From an uncultured Clostridia bacterium (GTDB taxonomy: Bacteria > Bacillota > Clostridia > TANB77 > CAG-508), in assembly GCA_944388615.1 (NCBI GenBank), contig CALXJL010000010.1:1-21868 (forward strand): 21,868 nucleotides of DNA, written 5' to 3'. The notes below the pieces were generated by a model. It saw only the letters and a program-made list of their open reading frames with translations, had not been told where the DNA came from and searched no databases. A program made the position numbers and the translations under genes. Below, in pieces: positions 14,780-21,868 of the stretch (within the stretch, counting starts at the first letter, position 1; each line of letters opens with the position of its first letter).

Positions 14780-14826
14780 AAGGTCTGTCCCCAAGTGGAC
14801 AAAATGTCCAATTAGGGACAGATCTT
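14780..14826. repeat. Nested hairpin after nrdD
   Basis: Outer arms AAGGTCTGTCCC (14780-14791) and GGGACAGATCTT (14815-14826) pair over 12 bp with one G-U. An inner hairpin TGGACA-AAA-TGTCCA (14796-14810) sits inside. GGTCTGTCCC/GGGACAGA arms are familiar to me from dispersed repeats in clostridial genomes. It lies 27 bases after nrdD and may end its transcript, though no long T run follows. Confidence 0.6.
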
Positions 14827-14831
14827 AAATG

Positions 14832-14869
14832 AAAAGTGATTGCAAATTTAACTTTTTGCAATCACTTTT
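14832..14869. terminator. Bidirectional hairpin at the nrdD/XRE convergent junction
   Basis: AAAAGTGATTGCAAA (14832-14846) pairs perfectly with 14855-14869 over 15 bp, with an 8-base loop. The right arm includes the last codons of the minus-strand XRE gene, and both arms end in A/T runs, so it can serve either direction. Confidence 0.7.
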
Positions 14870-15171
14870 GCTATATCATAAATTAATTTTTGCTTTTCAG
14901 GGGAGCAGGCTTTAAGTAAATCATGAAATTCATTTTCAAGATAATTATCTGAATCAGCTGAAACCCCATTTAATATATAACCTTCATCAACATCTAAAAT
15001 AGAGCAAACCTGACTAAGTCTTTTTAAATTAATATGTGAGCTACCTCTTTCAACTCTACTTAAGAATGCAACAGAAACATCTAATTTTTCTGCTAGATCT
15101 TCTTGGGTCATAGAATTGCCAAGTCTTGCTTTTTTTAATCTTTCGCCAATAATAGAATAATCAACTGCCAA
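14848..15171 (-). CDS. XRE-family helix-turn-helix regulator
   Basis: A small DNA-binding protein of about 107 residues. The N-terminal half is a Cro/CI-type helix-turn-helix: IIGERLKKARLGNSMTQEDL, then AEKLDVSVAFLSRVERGSSH with the typical turn and recognition helix. The short C-terminal part (ENEFHDLLKACSPEKQKLIY) is helical and of unknown role. I choose TTG 15171, because AAGAGGTG (complement of 15178-15185) lies eight bases upstream. The GTG at 15180 overlaps that site. A perfect palindrome at 15233-15244 covers the likely -35, suggesting autorepression. Targets are unknown. It stands alone between convergent nrdD and the recO cluster. Confidence 0.88.
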   Translation of the reverse strand: MAVDYSIIGERLKKARLGNSMTQEDLAEKLDVSVAFLSRVERGSSHINLKRLSQVCSILDVDEGYILNGVSADSDNYLENEFHDLLKACSPEKQKLIYDIAKVIAKS

Positions 15172-15210
15172 TACAATCACCTCTTAATTAAAATTTACCT
15201 ACAATTTAGC

Positions 15211-15244
15211 ATTATATGGTAAATATTAACAGACTCTATAGAGT
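15211..15244 (-). promoter_or_regulatory. XRE promoter and candidate auto-operator
   Basis: On the minus strand the -10 is TATAAT (15216-15211). The 12-bp palindrome ACTCTATAGAGT (15233-15244) occupies the -35 position (ATAGAG, a weak match). Inverted TTTACC/GGTAAA motifs flank the -10. Confidence 0.5.
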
Positions 15245-15310
15245 AAATATAAACTTATAGGTGCAAAAAACGAAAATTTTTATAGTACTAAGAAAATAAA
15301 ATAAAAGATA

Positions 15311-15346
15311 AAACAAAAAGAACTTAAAGGAATGTCCCTAAAGTTC
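15311..15346 (-). terminator. Terminator of era-yqzL-recO (dispersed hairpin copy C)
   Basis: Plus-strand GAACTTAAAGG (15320-15330), AATGT, CCCTAAAGTTC (15336-15346) folds into a stem with few mismatches. On the minus strand it is followed by TTTTTGTTT, making a terminator five bases after the recO stop. It is nearly the same sequence as copy A at 5681-5707, which has no T run. Confidence 0.8.
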
Positions 15347-15351
15347 AAAAG

Positions 15352-16065
15352 TTATATTTTATATTCTTTCTCTAATTTTTCATTTAGATATAAATTACAA
15401 ACTAATTTCAATTCTGTGAGTGAATCATCTGGTAAATTGAAAGAAAAAAGTTTTTTAGAATCACACATAATAATATATCTTAAAGCATCAATTGTGGTAG
15501 GAGACAAAGAAATACATGAAGTATCTAACTTACCACATGATGAACATTTAAAACCATTATCTTTTAAACTAAAAAATTGTATAGAATCTTCAGTAGAACA
15601 ATTTACACAATTTCTAATATTTGGCATAAAGCCTAATAAACACATTAAACGCATTTTAAAAGCAGATAAAATCAAATCAATATTTTTATTTGTTTCTGAA
15701 ATTGCATATAAAGTATTTAAAAATAACTGTAAAATCTTATATGTACTTTGATTTTCATATGTGGTATCTTGAATAATTTTAGTAATATGTGCAGCATAAT
15801 TTAATTTATCTAAATCTATACGTAAATTATAAAAAACTTCAATTGTCTCACAAGAATTTATTTTGTAAGAGTTACTACTTTTAAATATCATATATTCCCC
15901 AAAACATAAATATTGGGTGCCAGCCATTAGTTGACTTTGGTTTCGTCTAGCACCTCTGGCTGAACAACCTATTTTACCAGATGGGGTTAATAGTGTAACC
16001 ATTTTATCAAAATCGCCTAAGTTATTTTCTGAAATAACTATTCCCTTGGTCTTTATTATCCCCAT
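15352..16065 (-). CDS. recO: DNA repair protein RecO
   Basis: RecO works with RecR to load RecA onto SSB-coated single-stranded DNA in the RecFOR pathway. The 237-residue protein begins with the OB-fold pattern MGIIKTKGIVISENNLGDFD and KIGCSARGARRNQSQL. It carries a four-cysteine zinc motif (CVNC at 153-156, CSSC at 174-177), usual in RecO of this phylum. The ATG at 16065 has AAGGTGG upstream and lies within the end of yqzL, overlapping it by 44 bases. The order era-yqzL-recO is the Firmicutes arrangement. The gene includes a CGA arginine codon but no CGG. Confidence 0.93.
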   Translation of the reverse strand: MGIIKTKGIVISENNLGDFDKMVTLLTPSGKIGCSARGARRNQSQLMAGTQYLCFGEYMIFKSSNSYKINSCETIEVFYNLRIDLDKLNYAAHITKIIQDTTYENQSTYKILQLFLNTLYAISETNKNIDLILSAFKMRLMCLLGFMPNIRNCVNCSTEDSIQFFSLKDNGFKCSSCGKLDTSCISLSPTTIDALRYIIMCDSKKLFSFNLPDDSLTELKLVCNLYLNEKLEKEYKI

Positions 16066-16210
16066 AGTTTTCCACCTTCTGATTTTCTATATTGCTTTTA
16101 ATTATATTACAATTCAAATTCTGTTGTACATTTTCTACTTCTCTTAATTCCAAAAAAGTATTTATATTACCTGTATTCTTAAAAGTATTCCATGCCAATT
16201 GTTTTATCAT
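16022..16210 (-). CDS. yqzL: YqzL-like small protein
   Basis: This 62-residue protein has the N-terminal pattern IKQLAWNTFKNTGNINTFLE, matching as I remember it the short YqzL family (W-x-x-F-x-x-TGN-x-x-x-[YF]-L) that sits between era and recO in Bacillus and clostridia. Function is unknown. The C-terminal part is Asn/Lys-rich and longer than in Bacillus. AAAGGAG precedes the ATG at 16210. It shares its last 44 bases with recO in another frame, which suggests translational coupling. Confidence 0.75.
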   Translation of the reverse strand: MIKQLAWNTFKNTGNINTFLELREVENVQQNLNCNIIKSNIENQKVENYGDNKDQGNSYFRK

Positions 16211-16276
16211 ATAATCAGCTCCTTTTATTTTGTCTATTAGTATCTTTTACATTTTTATTATTTTTTATTCTAATTG

Positions 16277-17194
16277 TTATATTTTAAATTTATTTACAAA
16301 GGAATCATTATTTAACCAATCTTCTTTTACTTTGACCCAGATTTTTAAGTTGATTTTGGTGCCAAGCATTTTTTCTAAGTCTTGTCTTGCATAAGTTCCA
16401 ATTCGTTTTAACATATTACCATTTTTTCCAATGATTATACCTTTGTGAGAATTTCTTAAACAATATATAGTAACATCAATATCATATATTGATTCACCAT
16501 TTTTAGTTTTTCTTTCTTTCATTTTTTCAGTTTCAACAAATAATCCATGAGGAACTTCATCATCTAATAAACGCAAGGCCTTTTCGCGTACAGTTTCTTC
16601 AGCTAAATTTCGCATTGTTTGATCTGTATATTCCTCTATATCATAATATGCAGGTCCGTTTTTTAAGTGTTTTTCTATTTCATCTAAAATTATATCTAGA
16701 TTCTGGTTTTTGGTTGCAGATACTGGAATAACAGCTTCAAATTTATATTCTTTATTATATAAATCTATTAAAGATAATAATTTAGTTTTATCTTTAACTA
16801 AGTCTATTTTATTCAGTATTAAAATTGTTTTTCTATGAGCTTCCGTTATTTTATCAAGTATCTTTGAATCTCCTCTACCAATTTCAGTTGATGTAGCATC
16901 TATAACAAATAAAACTATATCAACATCTGGAACAACACTAAAAGCAGTATCAATCATAGTGTTTCCAAGTTTGGTTTTAGGTTTATGAATTCCAGGTGTG
17001 TCTATAAATACTATCTGGGAATTTTCCCTGTTTACAATTGCACGAATTGCTGTCCTTGTAGTTTGCGGTTTATTTGCAATAGCAGCAACTTTTTCTCCTA
17101 CTAATGCATTTAGAATACTTGATTTTCCCACATTAGTTCTACCTAAAATAGAAACAAACCCAGATTTAAAATCTTTATTTTTTTCATTTTTCAC
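16277..17194 (-). CDS. era: GTPase Era
   Basis: Era binds the 3' end of 16S rRNA and helps mature the 30S subunit. The 305-residue protein has GTPase motifs GRTNVGKSS (18-26, Thr where Pro is usual), TTRT (45-48), DTPGIH (65-70) and NKID (127-130). A C-terminal KH domain contains HKGIIIGKNGNMLKRIG. The start is GTG at 17194 with AGAAGGA eight bases upstream. It is first of the era-yqzL-recO unit. Arginine is written with CGT, CGA and CGC here, useful for the CGG question. Confidence 0.97.
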   Translation of the reverse strand: MKNEKNKDFKSGFVSILGRTNVGKSSILNALVGEKVAAIANKPQTTRTAIRAIVNRENSQIVFIDTPGIHKPKTKLGNTMIDTAFSVVPDVDIVLFVIDATSTEIGRGDSKILDKITEAHRKTILILNKIDLVKDKTKLLSLIDLYNKEYKFEAVIPVSATKNQNLDIILDEIEKHLKNGPAYYDIEEYTDQTMRNLAEETVREKALRLLDDEVPHGLFVETEKMKERKTKNGESIYDIDVTIYCLRNSHKGIIIGKNGNMLKRIGTYARQDLEKMLGTKINLKIWVKVKEDWLNNDSFVNKFKI

Positions 17195-17233
17195 AAAATC
17201 AGTCCTTCTAAAATTATTGTATTTTCTGGTATC

Positions 17234-17262
17234 ATTTTACTATAACAAAGTTTAAATATCAA
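17234..17262 (-). promoter_or_regulatory. Predicted promoter of era-yqzL-recO
   Basis: On the minus strand TTGATA (17262-17257), a 17-base spacer and TAAAAT (17239-17234) stand 40 bases before the era start. Confidence 0.6.
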
Positions 17263-17301
17263 GATAAATTGAAATTTAGTCTTGAGTTTTTTACATCACC
17301 T

Positions 17302-17344
17302 ATTTTATACAAATTTATAACACAACTATAAATTTGTATAAAAT
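17302..17344. repeat. Perfect 18-bp inverted repeat in a divergent promoter region
   Basis: Arms 17302-17319 and 17327-17344 are perfect reverse complements (beginning ATTTTATACAAATT) around a 7-base spacer ACACAAC. It lies between the divergent era and DUF4143 promoters, where a terminator is not needed, and ends two bases before the plus-strand -35. Confidence 0.75.
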
Positions 17345-17346
17345 TA

Positions 17347-17375
17347 TTGAAAAATAGTAATAAAAGATATATAAT
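17347..17375 (+). promoter_or_regulatory. Predicted promoter of the DUF4143 ATPase
   Basis: TTGAAA (17347-17352), a 17-base spacer and TATAAT (17370-17375). The start codon is 35 bases downstream. Confidence 0.6.
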
Positions 17376-17409
17376 AATAATATAATAAATGATAAAAGAA
17401 GGTGGAAAT

Positions 17410-18675
17410 ATGGATGGATATATAAAAAGAAGTATAGAAAATAAGCTTAATCAATTAGCAAAAGCATTCCCGGTTATTATGATTACAGGTTCAAGACAGG
17501 TTGGAAAGACTACACTATTAAATAATATACAGAAAAAAGAAATAGATAAATTAAATTATATATCATTAGATAATTTATCTATAAGAACATTAGCAATAGA
17601 GGAACCAGAAATGTTTTTGGAAAGATATAAACCACCACTAATTATAGATGAATTTCAATATGCTCCTGATTTATTATCATATATAAAAATTATTGTTGAT
17701 GAGAAAAGGAAAGAGCATCTAGAAAATAACGAAATACAGGCTACAGGTTTATATTATCTAACAGGCTCACAAGTATTTCATACTATGAAAAGTATTAGTG
17801 AATCGTTAGCAGGCAGAGTAGGAATTTTAGAATTATATCCTTTATCAAATAGAGAAATAGAAAAAAAAGAAGAAGAAATTTTTTTACCAATATATGAAAA
17901 ACTAGAAAAGAAAGAAAGAGTAAGGAGAATAGAAGTAGATGAACTATATGGAAAAATATTAAAAGGAAATTATCCAGAATTATATTCAAATCCAAATATA
18001 GAGCCAAGAGATTTTTTTGAAACTTATATAAAAACATATATAGAAAGAGATATAAGAGAACTTATTAATGTAAAAGATGAAATAAAATTTTTAAAATTTA
18101 TAGAATCAGTTGCTGTAAGAACTGGACAAGAGCTAAATATAAATGATATATCAAATTCTATAGAAATAAACAATATGACGGCACAAAGCTGGCTATCTAT
18201 TTTGGTGAGTTCGGGATTAGTATATTTATTACAACCTTATTCCAATAATAATATTGCAAGAATTGTTAAAAGACCTAAGATATATTTTATGGATACAGGA
18301 TTAGCATGTTTTTTGGCAGGATATATGGATAGTATAACATTGGAAAAAAGTGCATTTAATGGAGCAATATTTGAAACATATGTTATAACAGAAATTATTA
18401 AATCATTTGCAAATTCTGGATTAGATAGTAGAAAATATTTATATTATTATAGAGATAATAATGGCAAAGAAATAGATTTAATAATTATTTATAATAACAA
18501 AATATATCCTTTAGAAATAAAGAAAAGTTATAATCCAGGAAAACAAGCAATAAAAAATTTTGATGTTACAAAAAAATTCGGATTAGAGATTGGGAATGGT
18601 GGAGTAATATGTTTAACAAAAGATATATTTCCATTAGATAAAAACAATAATTTAATACCAATTGAATTACTATGA
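17410..18675 (+). CDS. AAA+ ATPase with C-terminal DUF4143 domain
   Basis: A 421-residue protein of the widespread AAA_14/DUF4143 family, whose function is unknown. Residues 27-35 (GSRQVGKTT) are Walker A, LIIDEFQYAP (77-86) is Walker B, and YLTGSQ near 118 is likely sensor 1. The C-terminal domain has EIDLIII and PLEIKKS, an E354-x-D356 ... E369-x-K371 arrangement that recalls PD-(D/E)XK nucleases. The ATG at 17410 is preferred over the in-frame ATG at 17389 because AAGGTGG (17399-17405) fits it. It is a single gene with its own promoter and the inverted repeat at 17302-17344 upstream. Codon use is like its neighbours, so there is no sign of recent transfer. Confidence 0.88.
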   Translation: MDGYIKRSIENKLNQLAKAFPVIMITGSRQVGKTTLLNNIQKKEIDKLNYISLDNLSIRTLAIEEPEMFLERYKPPLIIDEFQYAPDLLSYIKIIVDEKRKEHLENNEIQATGLYYLTGSQVFHTMKSISESLAGRVGILELYPLSNREIEKKEEEIFLPIYEKLEKKERVRRIEVDELYGKILKGNYPELYSNPNIEPRDFFETYIKTYIERDIRELINVKDEIKFLKFIESVAVRTGQELNINDISNSIEINNMTAQSWLSILVSSGLVYLLQPYSNNNIARIVKRPKIYFMDTGLACFLAGYMDSITLEKSAFNGAIFETYVITEIIKSFANSGLDSRKYLYYYRDNNGKEIDLIIIYNNKIYPLEIKKSYNPGKQAIKNFDVTKKFGLEIGNGGVICLTKDIFPLDKNNNLIPIELL

Positions 18676-18782
18676 ACTCCCGATAATATCTCAAATTCGT
18701 TTATGAGGACGTTGCATTTGAATTATATTTATGATATTATAAAATAGCTTAAAATATAAGAAAAAATACAGGAGGCAAACAA

Positions 18783-20024
18783 ATGTGGGGAGATATTGCA
18801 ATAGCATTTTTATTAGCTTTTATAACATCATTTATTGTAACACCATATACTATAAAATTAGCTCATAAAGTAGGGGCAATAGATGTACCAAAAGACGAAA
18901 GAAGAGTTCATAAAAAACCAATACCTAGAATAGGTGGTTTAGCTGTTATAGTAGGTTTTTTAGTCTCAATAATATATTTAATAATAACATGTACAATAGA
19001 AGGAAAATTAAATTTATTTGGTCCAGAATTGTATGCTAAAAAACTAATTGCAATATTTATAGGAATTGCTATTCTTAGTATTTTTTGTTTTATAGATGAT
19101 ATAAGAGGAATACCGGCAGTTGTAAAACTTTTAGGACAACTTTTAGCTGCAACTGTCGTGGTATTAGCAGGAATAAATATTGGGACAATTCATATTAAAG
19201 CATTTGGAATAAGTATAAATCTTAGCCAAGAGATTGCGTCTATAATAACTATAATATGGATTGTAGGAATAACAAATGCAATAAATTTAATAGATGGGTT
19301 GGATGGATTATCAACTGGAATATCTATTATATCATGTGTATCTTTATTAATAATTTTTGCACTTAATGGTTCTCCATTAATAGCTATATTGATTGTAACA
19401 GCATTAGTTGGAGCTTTAAGTGGCTTTATACCATTTAATTTTAATCCAGCAAAAACATTTATTGGAGATGTTGGATCAAATTTTATAGGTTTTACATTAG
19501 CAGTACTTTCAATAATTGGTGTAGCCAAAACATATACTGCAGTTGTTATTGTATTGCCAGTGATAGTATTGGGATTGCCAATTTTCGATACTATAACTGC
19601 AATAATAAGAAGGATTATTACAGGAAAATCCATAAAGGCTGTATTTCAAGCTGATAAAGGACATTTACATCATAGAATAATAGAAAAGGGATATAATCAA
19701 AAAGAAACAGTATTAATACTTTATGGTATAAGTGTTGTATTTGGCATGTTTGCGGTAATTTTATTTGAAAGTGGTATTTGGAAAGCTTTATCATTTGGAT
19801 TAATGGTAATAGCTGTAATTGGAATAGGATATAAAGAATTTTTCAGAATGAAAGAAATAGAGGCAGGAGTTAGTAAATGTACATCTTGTGGATATATTTA
19901 TGATCCTAAAATAGGTGATATAGAACATAAAATTGAGCCAGGAACTAAATTTATAGATTTACCAAATAATTGGAAATGTCCATTATGCGGAAATAAAAAA
20001 AGAAATTTTGATGATAACATATAA
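18783..20024 (+). CDS. TagO/WecA-like polyprenyl-phosphate sugar-1-phosphate transferase fused to rubredoxin
   Basis: The first 350 residues are a glycosyltransferase-4-type membrane enzyme that joins a sugar-1-phosphate to undecaprenyl phosphate, starting teichoic acid or other wall polymer synthesis. Motifs are VPKDERRVHKKPIPRIGG (near 35-52), FIDDIRG (103-109), NLIDGLDG (168-175), FIGDVGS (226-232) and the cytoplasmic GHLHHR (293-298). About ten hydrophobic segments are visible. Residues 366-413 form a rubredoxin-like iron domain: CTSCGYIYDP (Cys366, Cys369), PGTKFIDLPNNWKCPLCG (Cys399, Cys402). There is no stop or frameshift between the parts, so the fusion is real in this sequence. AGGAGG lies about 8 bases before the ATG. 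It heads a cluster with DUF1919, pth and rng. Confidence 0.9.
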   Translation: MWGDIAIAFLLAFITSFIVTPYTIKLAHKVGAIDVPKDERRVHKKPIPRIGGLAVIVGFLVSIIYLIITCTIEGKLNLFGPELYAKKLIAIFIGIAILSIFCFIDDIRGIPAVVKLLGQLLAATVVVLAGINIGTIHIKAFGISINLSQEIASIITIIWIVGITNAINLIDGLDGLSTGISIISCVSLLIIFALNGSPLIAILIVTALVGALSGFIPFNFNPAKTFIGDVGSNFIGFTLAVLSIIGVAKTYTAVVIVLPVIVLGLPIFDTITAIIRRIITGKSIKAVFQADKGHLHHRIIEKGYNQKETVLILYGISVVFGMFAVILFESGIWKALSFGLMVIAVIGIGYKEFFRMKEIEAGVSKCTSCGYIYDPKIGDIEHKIEPGTKFIDLPNNWKCPLCGNKKRNFDDNI

Positions 20025-20048
20025 CTCTTAGGAAGGAATGAATTAAAA

Positions 20049-20636
20049 ATGGATACCGATACTTTACAATTAATAGATAATATGAGAGAAATTGCAGATT
20101 TTGAAGATATTAGTTTTATATCTCAAAATTGTATTGGAGGAGTGGTATATCACGATATGAAAAAAAGATTTTATACTCCAACAATTAATGTGGATTTTAA
20201 TTCTTCTGATTTTATAAAGTTTGTAAATAATATAGATAGTTATTTACAAAAAGATATTAATATGTATTATGAAGATGATGTAATTGTAGGTCAAATAGAT
20301 GATATAAAAATTTATTTTATACATGATCATGATATTGTAAAAACAGAAAAAAATTGGAACAGAAGAAAAAATAGATTAATACGTGATAAATTATTTATTA
20401 TTGCGACAGATAGAAATGGTTTTGGAGAAAAGGAATTTAAAGAATTTAAGAAAATTTCTTATCCTAAAGCATTAGTAACTAGAAATGAAAAATGGAAAAA
20501 TGAAGATTTTGTTATATATTTAGAAAAATATAAAAATGAAGAATGTGTTCCAAATGTAATACCTAAAAGAGATTTTTATGAAAATGGAAAATTAATTAAA
20601 TTAATTAATAAGGCATATCAGAGAAAGGAAGATTAA
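20049..20636 (+). CDS. DUF1919-family protein
   Basis: A 195-residue soluble protein that I assign to DUF1919, a family often found with exopolysaccharide genes and of unknown biochemical role. The family pattern is visible: ISQNCIGGVVYHDMKKRFYT (usually SNNCWGG-x-x-Y), then PTINVDFNSSDFIKF, then IKIYFIHDHD, then NWNRRKNRL, where family members have a W-x-R-R motif. No signal peptide or membrane segment is seen. It lies 24 bases after the transferase and four bases before pth, so it is probably co-transcribed and may act on the same wall or surface polymer. Confidence 0.72.
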   Translation: MDTDTLQLIDNMREIADFEDISFISQNCIGGVVYHDMKKRFYTPTINVDFNSSDFIKFVNNIDSYLQKDINMYYEDDVIVGQIDDIKIYFIHDHDIVKTEKNWNRRKNRLIRDKLFIIATDRNGFGEKEFKEFKKISYPKALVTRNEKWKNEDFVIYLEKYKNEECVPNVIPKRDFYENGKLIKLINKAYQRKED

Positions 20637-20640
20637 GAAT

Positions 20641-21198
20641 ATGTACTTAATAGCAGGATTGGGAAACCCTGAACCAGAATATTCCAAAACAAGACATAAT
20701 ATGGGGTTTGATGTTGTTAACCAAATTGCAGGAGAGAATGATATTAAAATAAATAGAACAAAATTTGAGGCATTATATGGAACTGGTAATATACAAGGTG
20801 AGAAAGTTATAGTAGTAAAACCACAAACATATATGAATTTAAGTGGAAAATCAATAGTCAAATTTATAGATTTTTATAAAATACCATTAGAAAATATTAT
20901 AGTAATATTTGATGATATGGATATTGAAAAAGGTACTATAAAAATAAGAAAAAAAGGAGGCCCAGGAACACATAATGGAATGAAATCTGTTGTCAATTCT
21001 TTGGGATCAGAAGATTTTCCGAGAGTAAGAGTAGGCATAGGTAGACCTAAGCAGGATGAAGATATTATTAATTATGTAATAGATAAAATAACTGATGATG
21101 AATATGAATTAATAAAAAAAGGAATAGAAAAAGCTACAAAAGCAGTTGAGGAAATATTAAAAAGTGATATAGATATGGCTATGAATAAATATAATTGA
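20641..21198 (+). CDS. pth: Peptidyl-tRNA hydrolase
   Basis: Pth releases peptides from stalled peptidyl-tRNA so the tRNA can be reused. The 185-residue protein shows all the family sites: GLGNPEPEY with Asn near position 9, catalytic His in TRHNMGFD, KPQTYMNLSG, IFDDMDIEKG with the catalytic Asp, and GGPGTHNGMKS. The length is normal. The start is ATG 20641 with AGAAAGGA upstream inside the end of the DUF1919 gene. rng follows after 12 bases. Drop-off recycling would matter if CGG codons stall ribosomes in this organism, but the gene is universal and no special link can be claimed. Confidence 0.97.
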   Translation: MYLIAGLGNPEPEYSKTRHNMGFDVVNQIAGENDIKINRTKFEALYGTGNIQGEKVIVVKPQTYMNLSGKSIVKFIDFYKIPLENIIVIFDDMDIEKGTIKIRKKGGPGTHNGMKSVVNSLGSEDFPRVRVGIGRPKQDEDIINYVIDKITDDEYELIKKGIEKATKAVEEILKSDIDMAMNKYN

Positions 21199-21210
21199 TA
21201 AAGGAGTACA

Positions 21211-21868
21211 ATGAAAGAATTAATAATAAATGTAGATAATGATGAAAATAGAACTATAGCGGTTGTTGAAAATGGAATTTTAATAGAAAAGTATCAGGAA
21301 AGTAATAATAGTAATAGAATTGAAGGAAAAGTATATATTGGAAAAGTTGTAAATATATTAAAAGGACTACAAGTTGCTTTTGTAGATATTGGTGAAGAGA
21401 AAAATGCATTTTTACATATTAGAGACATTATTCCTAAAGTTAGTGAGGAATCAGGAAATAAAAATGTATTATTTGAAGAGCATGATATAAATCAGTATGT
21501 AAAAAAAGGTATGAAGGTTTTAGTCCAGGTTCAAAGAGATAGAACAGATACTAAAGGAGCAAGAGTATCTACACATATTAATATGCCTGGAAGATATTGT
21601 GCCCTAATTCCTGATACTCATTTTGTAACTGTATCTCAAAAAATAGAAGATATAAAAGAAAAGCAAAGACTTAAGAGTATAGCAGAAGAGTTAAATCTAG
21701 ATAATTATGGAATAGTTATAAGAACAGGAGCAATAAAAAAGAAAAAAGATGAAATACAAAAAGATATTTTACAAGTAAAAGAAAAAATAGAAAAAATTAA
21801 AAGTGATTTTAATAAATATAAAAATGATTATGATAATAAATTATTATATGATAATAATGGAATTTTAG
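21211..21868 (+). CDS. rng: Ribonuclease E/G family protein, 3'-truncated by the window
   Basis: The frame is open from ATG 21211 to the window edge with no stop, giving 219 visible residues. It begins MKELIINVDNDENRTIAVVE, the RNase G/E start, and contains an S1-like domain: RIEGKVYIGKVVNILKG, LQVAFVDIGEEKNAFLHI. It continues QVQRDRTDTKGARVSTHINM and the conserved GRYCALIP segment. RNase E/G cuts single-stranded AU-rich RNA in rRNA maturation and mRNA decay. The catalytic aspartates and zinc link would lie beyond the edge, so E-type and G-type cannot be told apart. AAGGAG at 21201-21206 sets the start. Confidence 0.93.
   Translation, partial: MKELIINVDNDENRTIAVVENGILIEKYQESNNSNRIEGKVYIGKVVNILKGLQVAFVDIGEEKNAFLHIRDIIPKVSEESGNKNVLFEEHDINQYVKKGMKVLVQVQRDRTDTKGARVSTHINMPGRYCALIPDTHFVTVSQKIEDIKEKQRLKSIAEELNLDNYGIVIRTGAIKKKKDEIQKDILQVKEKIEKIKSDFNKYKNDYDNKLLYDNNGIL

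Overview
The window looks like a chromosomal segment of a strongly AT-rich, anaerobic, Clostridia-type Firmicute. Evidence: near-exclusive use of A/T-ending codons, strong AGGAGG-type ribosome binding sites, a SpoVB-family flippase beside hup, an era-yqzL-recO cluster, oxygen-sensitive glycyl-radical enzymes (PflB/PflA, NrdD) and a fermentative AdhE. No tRNA, rRNA, CRISPR array, transposase or phage gene was seen. The species cannot be named from this sequence.

Layout. Plus strand: the end of a SpoVB/MurJ-like flippase (1-1061), hup (1240-1518), adhE (1723-4339, with one +1 frameshift), pfkA (4450-5586), then murL-murD2 (5725-8450, murD2 also with one +1 frameshift). Minus strand, converging on murD2: pflB-pflA (11594-8574) and a Crp/Fnr-family regulator (12324-11698). 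The regulator is divergent from plus-strand nrdD (12626-14752). Minus strand again: a small XRE regulator (15171-14848) and era-yqzL-recO (17194-15352). Plus strand to the end: a DUF4143 AAA+ ATPase, then an apparent operon of a TagO/WecA-like transferase with a fused rubredoxin domain, a DUF1919 protein, pth, and the 5' part of an RNase E/G gene cut by the window edge.

How the genes fit together. AdhE, PflB/PflA and phosphofructokinase form a fermentative set: sugar to pyruvate, pyruvate to acetyl-CoA plus formate, acetyl-CoA to ethanol. NrdD is the anaerobic dNTP source. Between the Crp/Fnr gene and nrdD lie two identical 14-bp palindromes. One is placed to repress the regulator itself and the other to activate nrdD from about -41. 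MurL and MurD2 suggest a glutamate-racemase-independent route that puts D-Glu into peptidoglycan by joining L-Glu first and epimerising it afterwards.

Main discovery candidate. The only two broken genes here, adhE and murD2, are broken in the same way. Each has one extra C that creates an in-frame CGG codon in the context T-CGG-A (ACT CGG A at 1912-1918; CTT CGG A at 7961-7967). Skipping the C restores a perfect, family-conserved reading frame in both. I found no other in-frame CGG codon in any gene of the window, although AGA, AGG, CGT, CGA and CGC are used for arginine. This suggests that CGG is unreadable or reassigned in this lineage and works as a +1 frameshift signal, or that CGGA is read as a four-base glycine codon.
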